Assembly (NCBI RefSeq): GCF_030523985.1
Contig: NZ_JAUNHK010000051.1
Span: 1 to 19,790 of the forward strand
From: Deinococcus sp.
GTDB lineage: Bacteria; Deinococcota; Deinococci; Deinococcales; Deinococcaceae
Direction of reading: 5' to 3'
DNA: 19,790 bases
Below, one piece after another: positions 10,995-16,855 of this stretch. The position numbers were made by a program, and so were the translations under genes. Positions within the stretch are counted from its first letter, which is position 1; the number at the start of each line of letters is the position of its first letter. Under the pieces are notes generated by a model. That model saw only the letters and a program-made list of their open reading frames with translations, ran no database searches and was not told the origin of the DNA.

Positions 10995-11633
10995 ATGTCC
11001 GCCGCGCCCCCGCCCGCCCTGCAACTCGCCCACATCGCCCGCAAATTTGGGCCGCAATTCGTGCTGCGTGACGTGTCGCTGAACGTGCAGCCGGGTGAAG
11101 TGCTGGCGCTGTTCGGCGGCAACGGGGCCGGAAAAACCACGCTGCTGCGGGTGGTGGCAGGGCTGCTGTCACCCAGCCGGGGCGAGGGGCGTGTGTTCGG
11201 CTACGACCTGAAAGACAAACCCAGCGTGCGCGAACACGTCTTTTTCATGACCGAGGGAGGCGGGCTGTATGCCGACCTGACCGCCGCCGAAAATCTGGAC
11301 TTCACGGCGCGGATGTACGGCCTGACGCCGCGCAGCGCCGAGATGCTGGAGCGCGTGGGGCTACACGGGGCCGAGGCCAAACGCGCCCGCGACCTCAGTT
11401 CGGGAATGCGCAAGCGGCTGCAACTCGCCCGGATGCTGCTCGCGCCCACGCCGCTGCTGCTGCTCGACGAACCGTTCGCCAACCTGGATACGGCGGGCAA
11501 GGAAGCAGTGCTCACCCACCTCCGCGCCGCGCAGAGTGAGGGCAAGACCATCCTCTTCAGTTCACACGAGCCGGAACTCGCTGGGCAGGTGGCGACCCGC
11601 ACCCTCTCGCTGGAAGGCGGGGTGCTGGCATGA
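10995..11633 (+). CDS. ccmA: ABC transporter ATPase, heme-exporter CcmA type
   Basis: A 212-residue ABC ATPase. With CcmB it forms the ATP-driven part of the system I cytochrome c maturation apparatus, which frees heme from the CcmE chaperone. Seen: Walker A GGNGAGKT (41-48), signature LSSGM (134-138), Walker B LLLLDEP (154-160) and switch His191 in FSSHE. The Q-loop position reads FFMTEGGGLY, without the usual glutamine, which fits CcmA-like proteins. The CcmA name rests mainly on the next gene, a clear CcmB, whose ATG overlaps this stop by four bases (ATGA), meaning translational coupling. The start at 10995 fits a leaderless mRNA from TAGAGT. CcmC, E, F, G and H are not in this window. A general ABC-2 exporter ATPase is the alternative. 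Confidence 0.88.
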   Translation: MSAAPPPALQLAHIARKFGPQFVLRDVSLNVQPGEVLALFGGNGAGKTTLLRVVAGLLSPSRGEGRVFGYDLKDKPSVREHVFFMTEGGGLYADLTAAENLDFTARMYGLTPRSAEMLERVGLHGAEAKRARDLSSGMRKRLQLARMLLAPTPLLLLDEPFANLDTAGKEAVLTHLRAAQSEGKTILFSSHEPELAGQVATRTLSLEGGVLA

Positions 11634-12295
11634 GAGCCATGCTGACGGTGCTGCTCAAAGACCTGCGGCTGGAGGGACGCAGCAAAGATATTTTGTCCAC
11701 GACGCTGTTTTTCGCCGGGTTGGTGGTGCTGATTATGGGCTTCGCCTTTGGCCCCGACACGGGCAAGATGCGTGACGCCGCCGCCGGGGTGCTGTGGTGT
11801 GCCCTGGCCTTTGCCAGTGTGCTGGCGGCGGGCCGGGCCTGGGGCAGCGAGCAGGAAAGCGGGGCGCTCGAAAGCCTGCTGCTCTACCCGGTGGCCCACG
11901 AGTGGCTCTACCTCGGCAAAGCGGCGGCCAACGCCCTGCTGATGCTTTTTCTGGGCGTGGTGACGGCGGGGCTGACCGCCATTTTCTTCGACGTGCAGTT
12001 TGCCAGCCTGGGCCTCATGGCGCTCACGCTCACGCTGGGGGTGCTGGGCCTGAGTCTGGTCAGCACCTTCTACGCCGCCATCACCGTCAACCTGCGGGCC
12101 AAAGAAGCCCTGCTGCCCGTCCTGAGTTTTCCCATCATCATCCCGGTCATGATCGGCGCGGTCAAAAGCACCGTGCTGCTGAGCGGGGCCATGAACCCAG
12201 GCGACTACTGGGCCTGGACCCGGCTGCTGCTGGGGTTCGACGTAGTGACGCTGCTGGTGGCGACGTTTATTTTTCCCTACGCAGTAGAAAGCTGA
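11630..12295 (+). CDS. ccmB: Heme exporter / cytochrome c maturation protein CcmB
   Basis: A 221-residue integral membrane protein of CcmB type, the permease partner of CcmA. Six hydrophobic segments are visible, at about 20-41, 49-67, 97-118, 124-148, 159-177 and 194-216. Family features are KDLRLEGRSKD at the N-terminus, a WGSEQESGALE loop after the second helix (about 71-81), the LRAKEALLPVL stretch (about 151-161), and a PIIIPVMIGA helix. The length matches the family (about 220). Its first codon overlaps the ccmA stop. The rest of the maturation genes must lie elsewhere if the system is complete. The downstream gene runs in the opposite direction, so the transcript ends shortly after the stop. 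Confidence 0.94.
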   Translation: MRAMLTVLLKDLRLEGRSKDILSTTLFFAGLVVLIMGFAFGPDTGKMRDAAAGVLWCALAFASVLAAGRAWGSEQESGALESLLLYPVAHEWLYLGKAAANALLMLFLGVVTAGLTAIFFDVQFASLGLMALTLTLGVLGLSLVSTFYAAITVNLRAKEALLPVLSFPIIIPVMIGAVKSTVLLSGAMNPGDYWAWTRLLLGFDVVTLLVATFIFPYAVES

Positions 12296-12298
12296 AAC

Positions 12299-12326
12299 AA
12301 AAAGCCCTGGCGCAGAGGCCAGAGCT
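12299..12326 (-). terminator. Intrinsic terminator of the response regulator gene
   Basis: On the minus strand, AGCTCTGGC pairs with GCCAGGGCT over 9 bp (one G-U pair) around a 6-base loop, followed by TTTTTG. It lies 18 bases beyond the response-regulator stop. On the plus strand the same hairpin follows the ccmB stop but has no T-run, so it would work less well for ccmAB. Confidence 0.8.
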
Positions 12327-12344
12327 TGCCGCGCCGTGCCGCCT

Positions 12345-12827
12345 TCAGAGCGGCGTGTGAGGCAGCGCCATATTCCGCATAAACCGGCTCATGGCCTGCA
12401 CCGCCCGCTGAAACTCGCTGAATTCGACGGGCTTGACCACATAGCTCGCCGCGTGCGCCTGATAGGAACGCAGCACGTCTTCCTCGGCCTGACTGGTGGT
12501 GAGCATGAAGACTGGAATGGTCATCAGGTCGGGGTCGGTCTTGAGATGGGAGAGCAGTTCCAGGCCGTTCATGCGCGGCATGTTGATGTCGAGCAAAATC
12601 ACGTCGGGGCGCGGAACGCTGGCGTAAGGACCCTGCCGCCGCAAAAAGTCGAGGGCCTCCACGCCGTCGCGCACCACATGGAGTTGTCCGGCCAGCCCCT
12701 CTTCCTCAAAGATTTCCTGCATGAGCATCACGTCCGGCTCACTGTCTTCGACCAGCAGAAACTGAATGGGAAGAATGCCCGGCTGCTCCGGCGTCCCGTA
12801 GTGGCGAAGCTGTTGCTGTGCATTCAT
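12345..12827 (-). CDS. Single-domain response regulator (REC only, Rcp1-like)
   Basis: A 160-residue protein with only a receiver domain. Acidic residues Glu27 and Asp28 (VEDSE), the phosphate acceptor Asp80 (ILLDINMPRMNG), the threonine pair 110-111 (LTTS) and Lys132 (VVKPVEF) are all present, so it should be phosphorylated. There is no DNA-binding or enzyme output domain. The NMPRMNGLELL and LTTSQAEEDV features resemble regulators partnered with phytochrome-type histidine kinases (Rcp1 family), but that is inference. No kinase is adjacent, so its partner is elsewhere. About 20 extra residues precede the receiver domain. The start is supported by GAGGT five bases before the ATG. It has its own terminator and is convergent with ccmB. 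Confidence 0.93.
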   Translation of the reverse strand: MNAQQQLRHYGTPEQPGILPIQFLLVEDSEPDVMLMQEIFEEEGLAGQLHVVRDGVEALDFLRRQGPYASVPRPDVILLDINMPRMNGLELLSHLKTDPDLMTIPVFMLTTSQAEEDVLRSYQAHAASYVVKPVEFSEFQRAVQAMSRFMRNMALPHTPL

Positions 12828-12931
12828 ACGAACCTCGAATCCCGTCGCCAGTCACGGCGCTCTGGTCTTTACAGTGTGCCACCTGTACCCGAATTCCGGG
12901 TCATGGGCGGCTTTAGGCTTCCGTGACGCCC

Positions 12932-12960
12932 TCTTGAGCGAGTCTTGAAAGGGCTACCCT
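12932..12960 (+). promoter_or_regulatory. Promoter of the DinB-like gene, leaderless type
   Basis: TACCCT (12955-12960) ends 7 bases before the ATG. A TTGAGC (12934-12939) lies 15 bases upstream and could act as a -35 element. It is the best two-part promoter among the leaderless candidates here. Confidence 0.5.
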
Positions 12961-12967
12961 CTTTGCC

Positions 12968-13375
12968 ATGAATCTGTTGCAACTGTCGCTGACCGGGGGG
13001 GCCGCTTTCCGCGAGGTAGACGCGCTGCTCTCAGGGCTGACCCTGGCCCAGGCTTCGCAGCCGGGCACGCCCTACACCCTGGCCGAACTGCTGGCGCACC
13101 TCCGCGTCACCATGCGGGCCAGTCTCGACCTCGTGACCGGACAGGCGCAGGAATGGCCCGAAGGCCTGGACGTGTGGCCCTTGCCGCCCGTGCAGGAGAG
13201 CGAGTGGAACGCCCTGCTCAGTGACCTGCGGCTGATGCTGGCCGAGGCTTCGGCACTGGCGGGCGACCCCAGCAGCCGCGCCCGTGACCTGCTGACCGAC
13301 CTCGCCGTCCACAACGCCTACCACTGGGGGCAGGTGGCCTTGCTGCGGCGGCAGGCGGGGGCAGAGTTTGAGTAA
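12968..13375 (+). CDS. DinB/YfiT-like four-helix metal-binding protein
   Basis: A 135-residue helical protein of the DinB-like superfamily. Three histidines sit as in the family metal site: His44 in ELLAHLR, and His115 and His119 in DLAVHNAYHWGQ; the final NAYHWGQVALLRR is the typical last helix. Members include metal-dependent thiol transferases (bacillithiol or mycothiol) and damage-induced proteins of unknown function. The family is known to be expanded in Deinococcus. Which activity applies here cannot be read from the sequence. There is no signal peptide. Its stop overlaps the TTG start of the next gene, so the two are probably translated together. The start fits the leaderless promoter just upstream. 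Confidence 0.85.
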   Translation: MNLLQLSLTGGAAFREVDALLSGLTLAQASQPGTPYTLAELLAHLRVTMRASLDLVTGQAQEWPEGLDVWPLPPVQESEWNALLSDLRLMLAEASALAGDPSSRARDLLTDLAVHNAYHWGQVALLRRQAGAEFE

Positions 13376-13718
13376 GCCGGACCTGACACCCCTTCTCGGT
13401 CAGCGGGTGCGGGTGGTGGTGGACAGGCCGCTCGGCAGCGTCCATCCCCGGCACCCCGACCTGCTGTATCCCGTCAATTACGGCGAACTTCCCGGCACCC
13501 TCAGCGGCGATGGACAACCCGTTGACGCCTATTTGCTCGGCTGGGACGAGCCGTTGGCCGAGGCGGAAGGCGAGGTGATTGCCGTCCTGCTGCGGGCCGA
13601 CGATGCCGAAGACAAGTTGGTGGTGGCGCGGGCGGGCACTGACTGGACGGAGGCGGACATCTGGGAAGCCGTTCAGTTTCAGGAGCGGTTTTTTCGCACT
13701 CGGCTTGTGCGCTCCTGA
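13368..13718 (+). CDS. Compact inorganic-pyrophosphatase-fold protein
   Basis: A 116-residue protein resembling the core of family I soluble pyrophosphatase but much shorter (the usual length is about 175). Aligned by eye to the E. coli enzyme, VVVDRPL (17-22) matches the strand with Arg43, YPVNYGELPGTL (34-45) matches YPCNYG, DGQPVD (48-53) matches DGDPVD with the middle Asp changed to Gln50, and AEDKLVVA (80-87) matches the segment with Asp102 and Lys104. The first 40 or so residues of a normal enzyme, with Glu20, Lys29 and Glu31, are absent. Similar short proteins are often labelled inorganic pyrophosphatase, but activity on PPi is doubtful; a related phosphate-ester substrate or a binding role is possible. 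The start is TTG, overlapping the stop of the DinB-like gene by eight bases; a TTG is accepted because the homologous region begins directly after it. Confidence 0.75.
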   Translation: MSKPDLTPLLGQRVRVVVDRPLGSVHPRHPDLLYPVNYGELPGTLSGDGQPVDAYLLGWDEPLAEAEGEVIAVLLRADDAEDKLVVARAGTDWTEADIWEAVQFQERFFRTRLVRS

Positions 13719-13724
13719 TACCTT
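13719..13724 (+). promoter_or_regulatory. Probable leaderless -10 box of the SDR gene
   Basis: TACCTT begins immediately after the stop codon of the preceding gene and ends 6 bases before the next ATG. No -35 box is obvious. The SDR gene could therefore be transcribed separately from the DinB pair. Confidence 0.42.
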
Positions 13725-13730
13725 GCCCGC

Positions 13731-14426
13731 ATGACTCCCCCTCCTGCCCGGCCCGTTACCCTCATCACTGGCGCGAGCGGCGGCATCGGCTCGGCGCTGG
13801 CCCGCGCCCTGGCCCCTGCCCACGACCTCATCCTGACCGGACGCGGCGGAGCGGGGCTGGACGCCCTGTGCGCCGAAGTGGGAGCCACGCCGCTGACGCT
13901 GGACCTCACCCGCCCGGAGACCTTCGCCGCCGCACTCGCGGGCCTGGGACGCGTGACCAACGTGGTCCACAATGCTGGAGTAGTCGAACTGGGCGCGGTG
14001 GCCGAGCAGGGCCACGAAGTCTGGACCCACACGCTGGCGGTGAACACGGTGGCCCCCGCCGAACTCACCCGGCTGCTGCTGCCCCGAGTGCGCGAGGAGC
14101 GCGGGACGGTGCTGTTCGTCAACTCCGGCGCGGGCCTGCGGGCCAATCCGGGCTGGGCCAGTTACGCCGCCAGCAAATTCGCGCTGAGGGCGCTGGCCGA
14201 CGCCCTGCGCGACGAGGAAGCTCCGCACGGTGTTCGGGTGTCTACGGTTTATCCGGGGCGCACCGCCACCCCTATGCAGCAGAAAGTCCGTGAGCAGGAG
14301 GGGGCAAGCTACGACCCTGCCGCCTTCATTGACCCGGCGACGGTGGCAGTGACCATCGCCTTCGTCCTGAATGCCCCGCGTGACGCCCAGTTGCCCGACG
14401 TGAGCGTGCGGCCTGGGCCACGTTGA
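13731..14426 (+). CDS. Short-chain dehydrogenase/reductase (SDR)
   Basis: A 231-residue classical SDR, a soluble NAD(P)-dependent oxidoreductase. The nucleotide-binding motif is TGASGGIG (13-20), then TGR at 36-38, Asp58 (LDL) which contacts the adenine, NAG (81-83), Asn105, catalytic Ser132 (NSGAG), and YAASK with Tyr145 and Lys149. PG at 175-176 precedes the substrate loop. The arginine after TG at the end of strand 2 suggests NADP(H) preference (inference). The protein is slightly short because the C-terminus ends soon after the last strand. The substrate is not identifiable. The flavoprotein gene starts 9 bases after its stop, so the two form a redox operon. Confidence 0.93.
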   Translation: MTPPPARPVTLITGASGGIGSALARALAPAHDLILTGRGGAGLDALCAEVGATPLTLDLTRPETFAAALAGLGRVTNVVHNAGVVELGAVAEQGHEVWTHTLAVNTVAPAELTRLLLPRVREERGTVLFVNSGAGLRANPGWASYAASKFALRALADALRDEEAPHGVRVSTVYPGRTATPMQQKVREQEGASYDPAAFIDPATVAVTIAFVLNAPRDAQLPDVSVRPGPR

Positions 14427-14435
14427 GACGGCCCA

Positions 14436-15401
14436 ATGAACGCCGATTTTGACGCGGTCATCGTGGGCGCGGGTCCGGCGGGGCTGAATGCGGCGCTGGT
14501 GCTGGGTGGGGCGCGGCGGCGGGTGCTGCTGCTCGACGGTGACCCCCCGCGCAACGCGGCGGCGCAGGAAGCGCACGGCGTCTTTACCCGCGACAGCACG
14601 CCGCCCACGGCACTCAAGCAGGTTGGGCTGGAACAGCTCGCCCCCTACGACGTGACGGTGCTGGGCACCCCGGCCCGTGAGGTTCGCGCCCAGCCCGACG
14701 GTTCCTTCGCCGTGCGCCATGACCAGCACTGGGTCACGGCCCGCCGCCTGCTGTTCGCCAGTGGCGTGCGGGACGTGCTGCCGCGCATTCCCGGTTTGCA
14801 GGAACGCTGGGGCCGCACGGTGCTGCACTGTCCCTACTGCGACGGCTGGCCCCAGCGCGAGGGGACACTGGCGGTGCTCGGCAGCCATCAGGAAGGGCAC
14901 CACCTCGCCCTCAGCATCCGCAGCTGGAGCGACCGGGTCACGCTGCTCACCGACGGCCCCGACGAACTGACCCCGGTGCAGCGCCGCGACCTGCGCGAAC
15001 TCGGCATCGCCCTCGACTCGCGTCCCATTCGGCGGGTGACTGGGCAAGACACCGTGCAGGTGCAGTTCGGTGGTCAGGACGGGAGGGGTGAGCGGCTGAA
15101 CCTCGACGCCATTTTCCTGAATCCGACCCAGGAGCAGGGCAGCCCCCTGCCCCAGCTGCTCGGCTGCGAACTCGACGCCAAAAGCCGCGTGGTCGTCAAC
15201 GAAAACGGCATGACCAGTGTGCGCGGCGTGTGGGCGGCGGGCGACATGACCGGAGCGCCCCAGTACGTCATGAGCGCGGCGGCGAGTGGACTGGTGGCGG
15301 CTGTCAGCCTCAACAGCACGCTGATTCACGAGGACGTGCGGCAGGGGGGCGCGGCGTTTCATCCCAGCCCGGATGAAGAGAAAGGGGTGGGAGAAGCCTG
15401 A
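14436..15401 (+). CDS. Thioredoxin-reductase-like FAD-dependent disulfide oxidoreductase
   Basis: A 321-residue flavoprotein with the thioredoxin reductase fold. The FAD-binding motif VGAGPAG lies at 10-16, with an acidic Asp34 ending the second strand; the second FAD segment AAGDMTGAP is at 267-275. A redox-active CPYC (132-135, HCPYCDGW) sits where low-molecular-weight thioredoxin reductases have CATC. The second nucleotide site is degenerate: the expected GGGxSA is replaced by VLGSHQEGHH (147-156), so NADPH may not be the donor. Such CPYC-containing proteins resemble the GliT/HlmI dithiol oxidase group and ferredoxin-linked reductases. No thioredoxin is adjacent. A true thioredoxin reductase role is therefore unlikely; a dithiol oxidase acting on a small molecule or protein thiol is an inference. 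It is co-directional with the SDR gene 9 bases upstream. Confidence 0.88.
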   Translation: MNADFDAVIVGAGPAGLNAALVLGGARRRVLLLDGDPPRNAAAQEAHGVFTRDSTPPTALKQVGLEQLAPYDVTVLGTPAREVRAQPDGSFAVRHDQHWVTARRLLFASGVRDVLPRIPGLQERWGRTVLHCPYCDGWPQREGTLAVLGSHQEGHHLALSIRSWSDRVTLLTDGPDELTPVQRRDLRELGIALDSRPIRRVTGQDTVQVQFGGQDGRGERLNLDAIFLNPTQEQGSPLPQLLGCELDAKSRVVVNENGMTSVRGVWAAGDMTGAPQYVMSAAASGLVAAVSLNSTLIHEDVRQGGAAFHPSPDEEKGVGEA

Positions 15402-15411
15402 GCGGGCCTGC

Positions 15412-15417
15412 CACACT
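15412..15417 (+). promoter_or_regulatory. Possible -10 box of the 59-residue protein gene
   Basis: CACACT ends 6 bases before the ATG at 15424. It differs from TACACT by one base, but its position matches the other leaderless candidates. Confidence 0.28.
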
Positions 15418-15423
15418 GTTCCC

Positions 15424-15603
15424 ATGAAAATCGACGAGCGAATGGACCTGACTGAACTGGCCGAGCACATGGGCACCGAGAGCCTGACCGAAGCGGCCCG
15501 GATGCGCGACCTGCTGCTGACCGAGAGCCGTGAGCGTACCGAGGACTTCAGTGGCGAGGAGTGGGCCGAACTGCTCATCCGGGCGGGGGAGACCCCGGCC
15601 TGA
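15424..15603 (+). CDS. Small acidic protein of unknown function
   Basis: A 59-residue protein, very rich in Glu and Arg and probably all helical (for example DLTELAEHMG at 8-17 and EEWAELLIRAGE at 45-56). It has no cysteine, membrane segment or signal peptide, and I do not recognise a family. It reads through with the GC-rich codon pattern of its neighbours. The ATG at 15424 is preferred over an upstream in-frame ATG at 15373, which would overlap the flavoprotein gene. The RMRDLLLTES helix is the only hint of structure. It lies 22 bases after the flavoprotein stop and 43 bases before the peptidase start, but both flanking genes seem to have their own promoters. It may be a short regulator or partner protein; nothing in it decides this. 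Confidence 0.65.
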   Translation: MKIDERMDLTELAEHMGTESLTEAARMRDLLLTESRERTEDFSGEEWAELLIRAGETPA

Positions 15604-15633
15604 GCGACGCCCGCGCCGTGTCCTTGCGGTGTC

Positions 15634-15639
15634 TATCCT
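15634..15639 (+). promoter_or_regulatory. Probable leaderless -10 box of pcp
   Basis: TATCCT ends 7 bases before the pcp ATG, without a Shine-Dalgarno. No clear -35 element is seen in the GC-rich DNA upstream. Confidence 0.45.
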
Positions 15640-15646
15640 GGGCGGT

Positions 15647-16294
15647 ATGCCTACGCTGCTGCTGACCGGCTTCGAGCCTTTTCACACCCACCCCGACAAC
15701 CCCAGCGCGAACGCGGCGCGGGAACTGGATGGCCTGACCTTGCCCGGCGACTGGCGCATTCGGTCGGCGTTGCTTCCCGTCGAGCCTCACGCGGCAGGCG
15801 CGACTCTGGACGACCTGCTGAGCGAACATGAACCGGGGGCCGTGCTCCTGACCGGCCTCGCGGCGGGGCGGCCCCAGGTCACGCTGGAGCGGGTGGCGGT
15901 GGGGGTCATGGACTTCGACATTCCCGATAACGCGGGCCAGAGCTACCGCGACTGCGCCATCTGCACGGGCGCCGGGGCACCCGCCGCCTACCTCGCCACG
16001 TTGCCGCTGCGCTCCATTCTGGCGGCTTGGCGAGAGGCAGAGATTCCTGCCAGTATCTCCAACACGGCGGGCCTCTACGTCTGCAATTACGTGCTTTACC
16101 ACACGTTGCACACGCTGCGGCAGCGGGGCCGGGCCGATGTCTCCTGTGGCTTCCTGCATGTCCCGGCCAATCCGGCGGTGGCCCTGGCGGTTCCCGCAGA
16201 CCGTCCCCCCATGCCCTACCTGCCCCAGAGCGAAATCACGCGGGCGGTGCGACTCGCCGCCGAAACAGTCGCCAGGGAAATGGGAAAGATGTGA
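15647..16294 (+). CDS. pcp: Pyrrolidone-carboxylate peptidase (pyroglutamyl peptidase I)
   Basis: A 215-residue cytoplasmic cysteine peptidase (family C15) that removes N-terminal pyroglutamate from peptides. It begins with the family block LLLTGFEPF (4-12). The catalytic triad is visible: Glu81 (TLERVAVG), Cys146 (GLYVCNYVLY) and His171 (GFLHVP). Length and spacing match other bacterial members. The in-frame frame is open further upstream (from about 15530), but that part overlaps the preceding small gene and has no similarity, while the ATG at 15647 has the leaderless promoter pattern. No terminator is seen directly after the stop; a long non-coding region follows. Confidence 0.95.
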   Translation: MPTLLLTGFEPFHTHPDNPSANAARELDGLTLPGDWRIRSALLPVEPHAAGATLDDLLSEHEPGAVLLTGLAAGRPQVTLERVAVGVMDFDIPDNAGQSYRDCAICTGAGAPAAYLATLPLRSILAAWREAEIPASISNTAGLYVCNYVLYHTLHTLRQRGRADVSCGFLHVPANPAVALAVPADRPPMPYLPQSEITRAVRLAAETVAREMGKM

Positions 16295-16359
16295 TTTCTC
16301 TGCCGAGCCTGATGAGAAGCTGACCGGGCCAGGCGCAGTGGTGTAGCTGGGCGACGAGT

Positions 16360-16439
16360 CAGGCGTAACAGATGTTTAACCTGTAATTGACGTCGCTTTT
16401 GCATAGTCGTGCCGAACACGTTTGGGCCTGTTACGCCTG
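16360..16439. repeat. 80-base element bounded by a perfect 12-bp inverted repeat
   Basis: CAGGCGTAACAG (16360-16371) and its exact complement CTGTTACGCCTG (16428-16439) enclose 56 bases. The interior holds a smaller hairpin CGTG-CCGAA-CACG (16408-16420) and the palindrome GACGTC. This may be a structured RNA, or a small mobile non-coding repeat of the kind known in Deinococcus genomes. Confidence 0.6.
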
Positions 16440-16842
16440 CGGAAATGTGCTTTGGTGAATGAGGAAAAGGCGGGCAGACTTGTTCTCTTCCTCATGCTGA
16501 CGCAGTGTCCTCGACATCTTTTTTGCGGATTCGCCGGAAGAATCTCACAGAGCCGGATTCGATTATGTGTCAATAAGCGTCTGGTTCTCACAAACCACTT
16601 ATTTCCAGTGCATACGCTCATCCGGTGCAGTGGTCTGCTTTTCCGTCATCCGGGCGGGCCTGACTTCCCAGGGGGGTCATAGGTCGCTGGCGACAGACAG
16701 GAGCAAGGGAGCCGACCCTGTCAACCGAATTGTCTTTTCTGTGCTGGGAAACATGGGTTGGTTCTGTCGGCCCTCTTAGCATGACGAGTGTTGTCCTGTT
16801 TCACCCGTACCGACCTGCCAGCGCACTGCCCGTGCTGGCTTC

Positions 16843-16848
16843 AGGAGG
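16843..16848 (+). promoter_or_regulatory. Strong Shine-Dalgarno of the 3D-domain gene
   Basis: AGGAGG lies 7 bases before the ATG at 16856 and decides that start over in-frame ATGs upstream. It is the best ribosome binding site in the window and implies a true 5' leader. Confidence 0.85.
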
Positions 16849-16855
16849 AAAACCT

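Larger units (their letters stand above)
16295..16855. other. Long non-coding region with lower GC and several inverted repeats
   Basis: About 560 bases without a supportable gene. The first 380 or so are visibly poorer in GC than the rest of the window, and the open frames on either strand encode Cys/Arg-rich protein without any family motif or codon bias. It contains a 12-bp inverted repeat (16360-16439), a short hairpin TGGTT/AACCA (16582-16597), GTCGC-TG-GCGAC (16683-16694), and alternative stems at 16674-16722. It must carry the promoter and leader of the 3D-domain gene, because that gene, unlike most here, has a real Shine-Dalgarno. It could hold a non-coding RNA or a small repeat element. 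Confidence 0.6.

Noticed and set aside
13368..13718. Naming this gene ppa (inorganic pyrophosphatase)
   Set aside because: It lacks the N-terminal active-site part and has Gln for one metal-binding Asp, so the symbol would overstate the evidence.
14436..15401. Naming this gene trxB
   Set aside because: The NADPH-binding motif is degenerate, the CxxC is CPYC rather than CATC, and no thioredoxin is adjacent.
13218..15578. A 786-residue open frame on the minus strand across the DinB-to-flavoprotein genes
   Set aside because: It spans several well-supported plus-strand genes and has a low-complexity, motif-free sequence.
16563..16576. TTATGTGTCAATAA as a possible radiation/desiccation response motif (RDRM)
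   Set aside because: Only the TTATGT half agrees with the 17-bp palindrome; the centre and the second half do not match even with a gap.
16376..16682. Overlapping small open frames on both strands (81 and 86 residues) in the long gap
   Set aside because: Cys/Arg-rich, no codon bias, no ribosome binding site or promoter pattern, no recognisable motif.
16295..16855. A c-di-AMP (ydaO-type) riboswitch before the 3D-domain gene
   Set aside because: I looked for the conserved blocks known for that class and could not align them; only generic hairpins are present.
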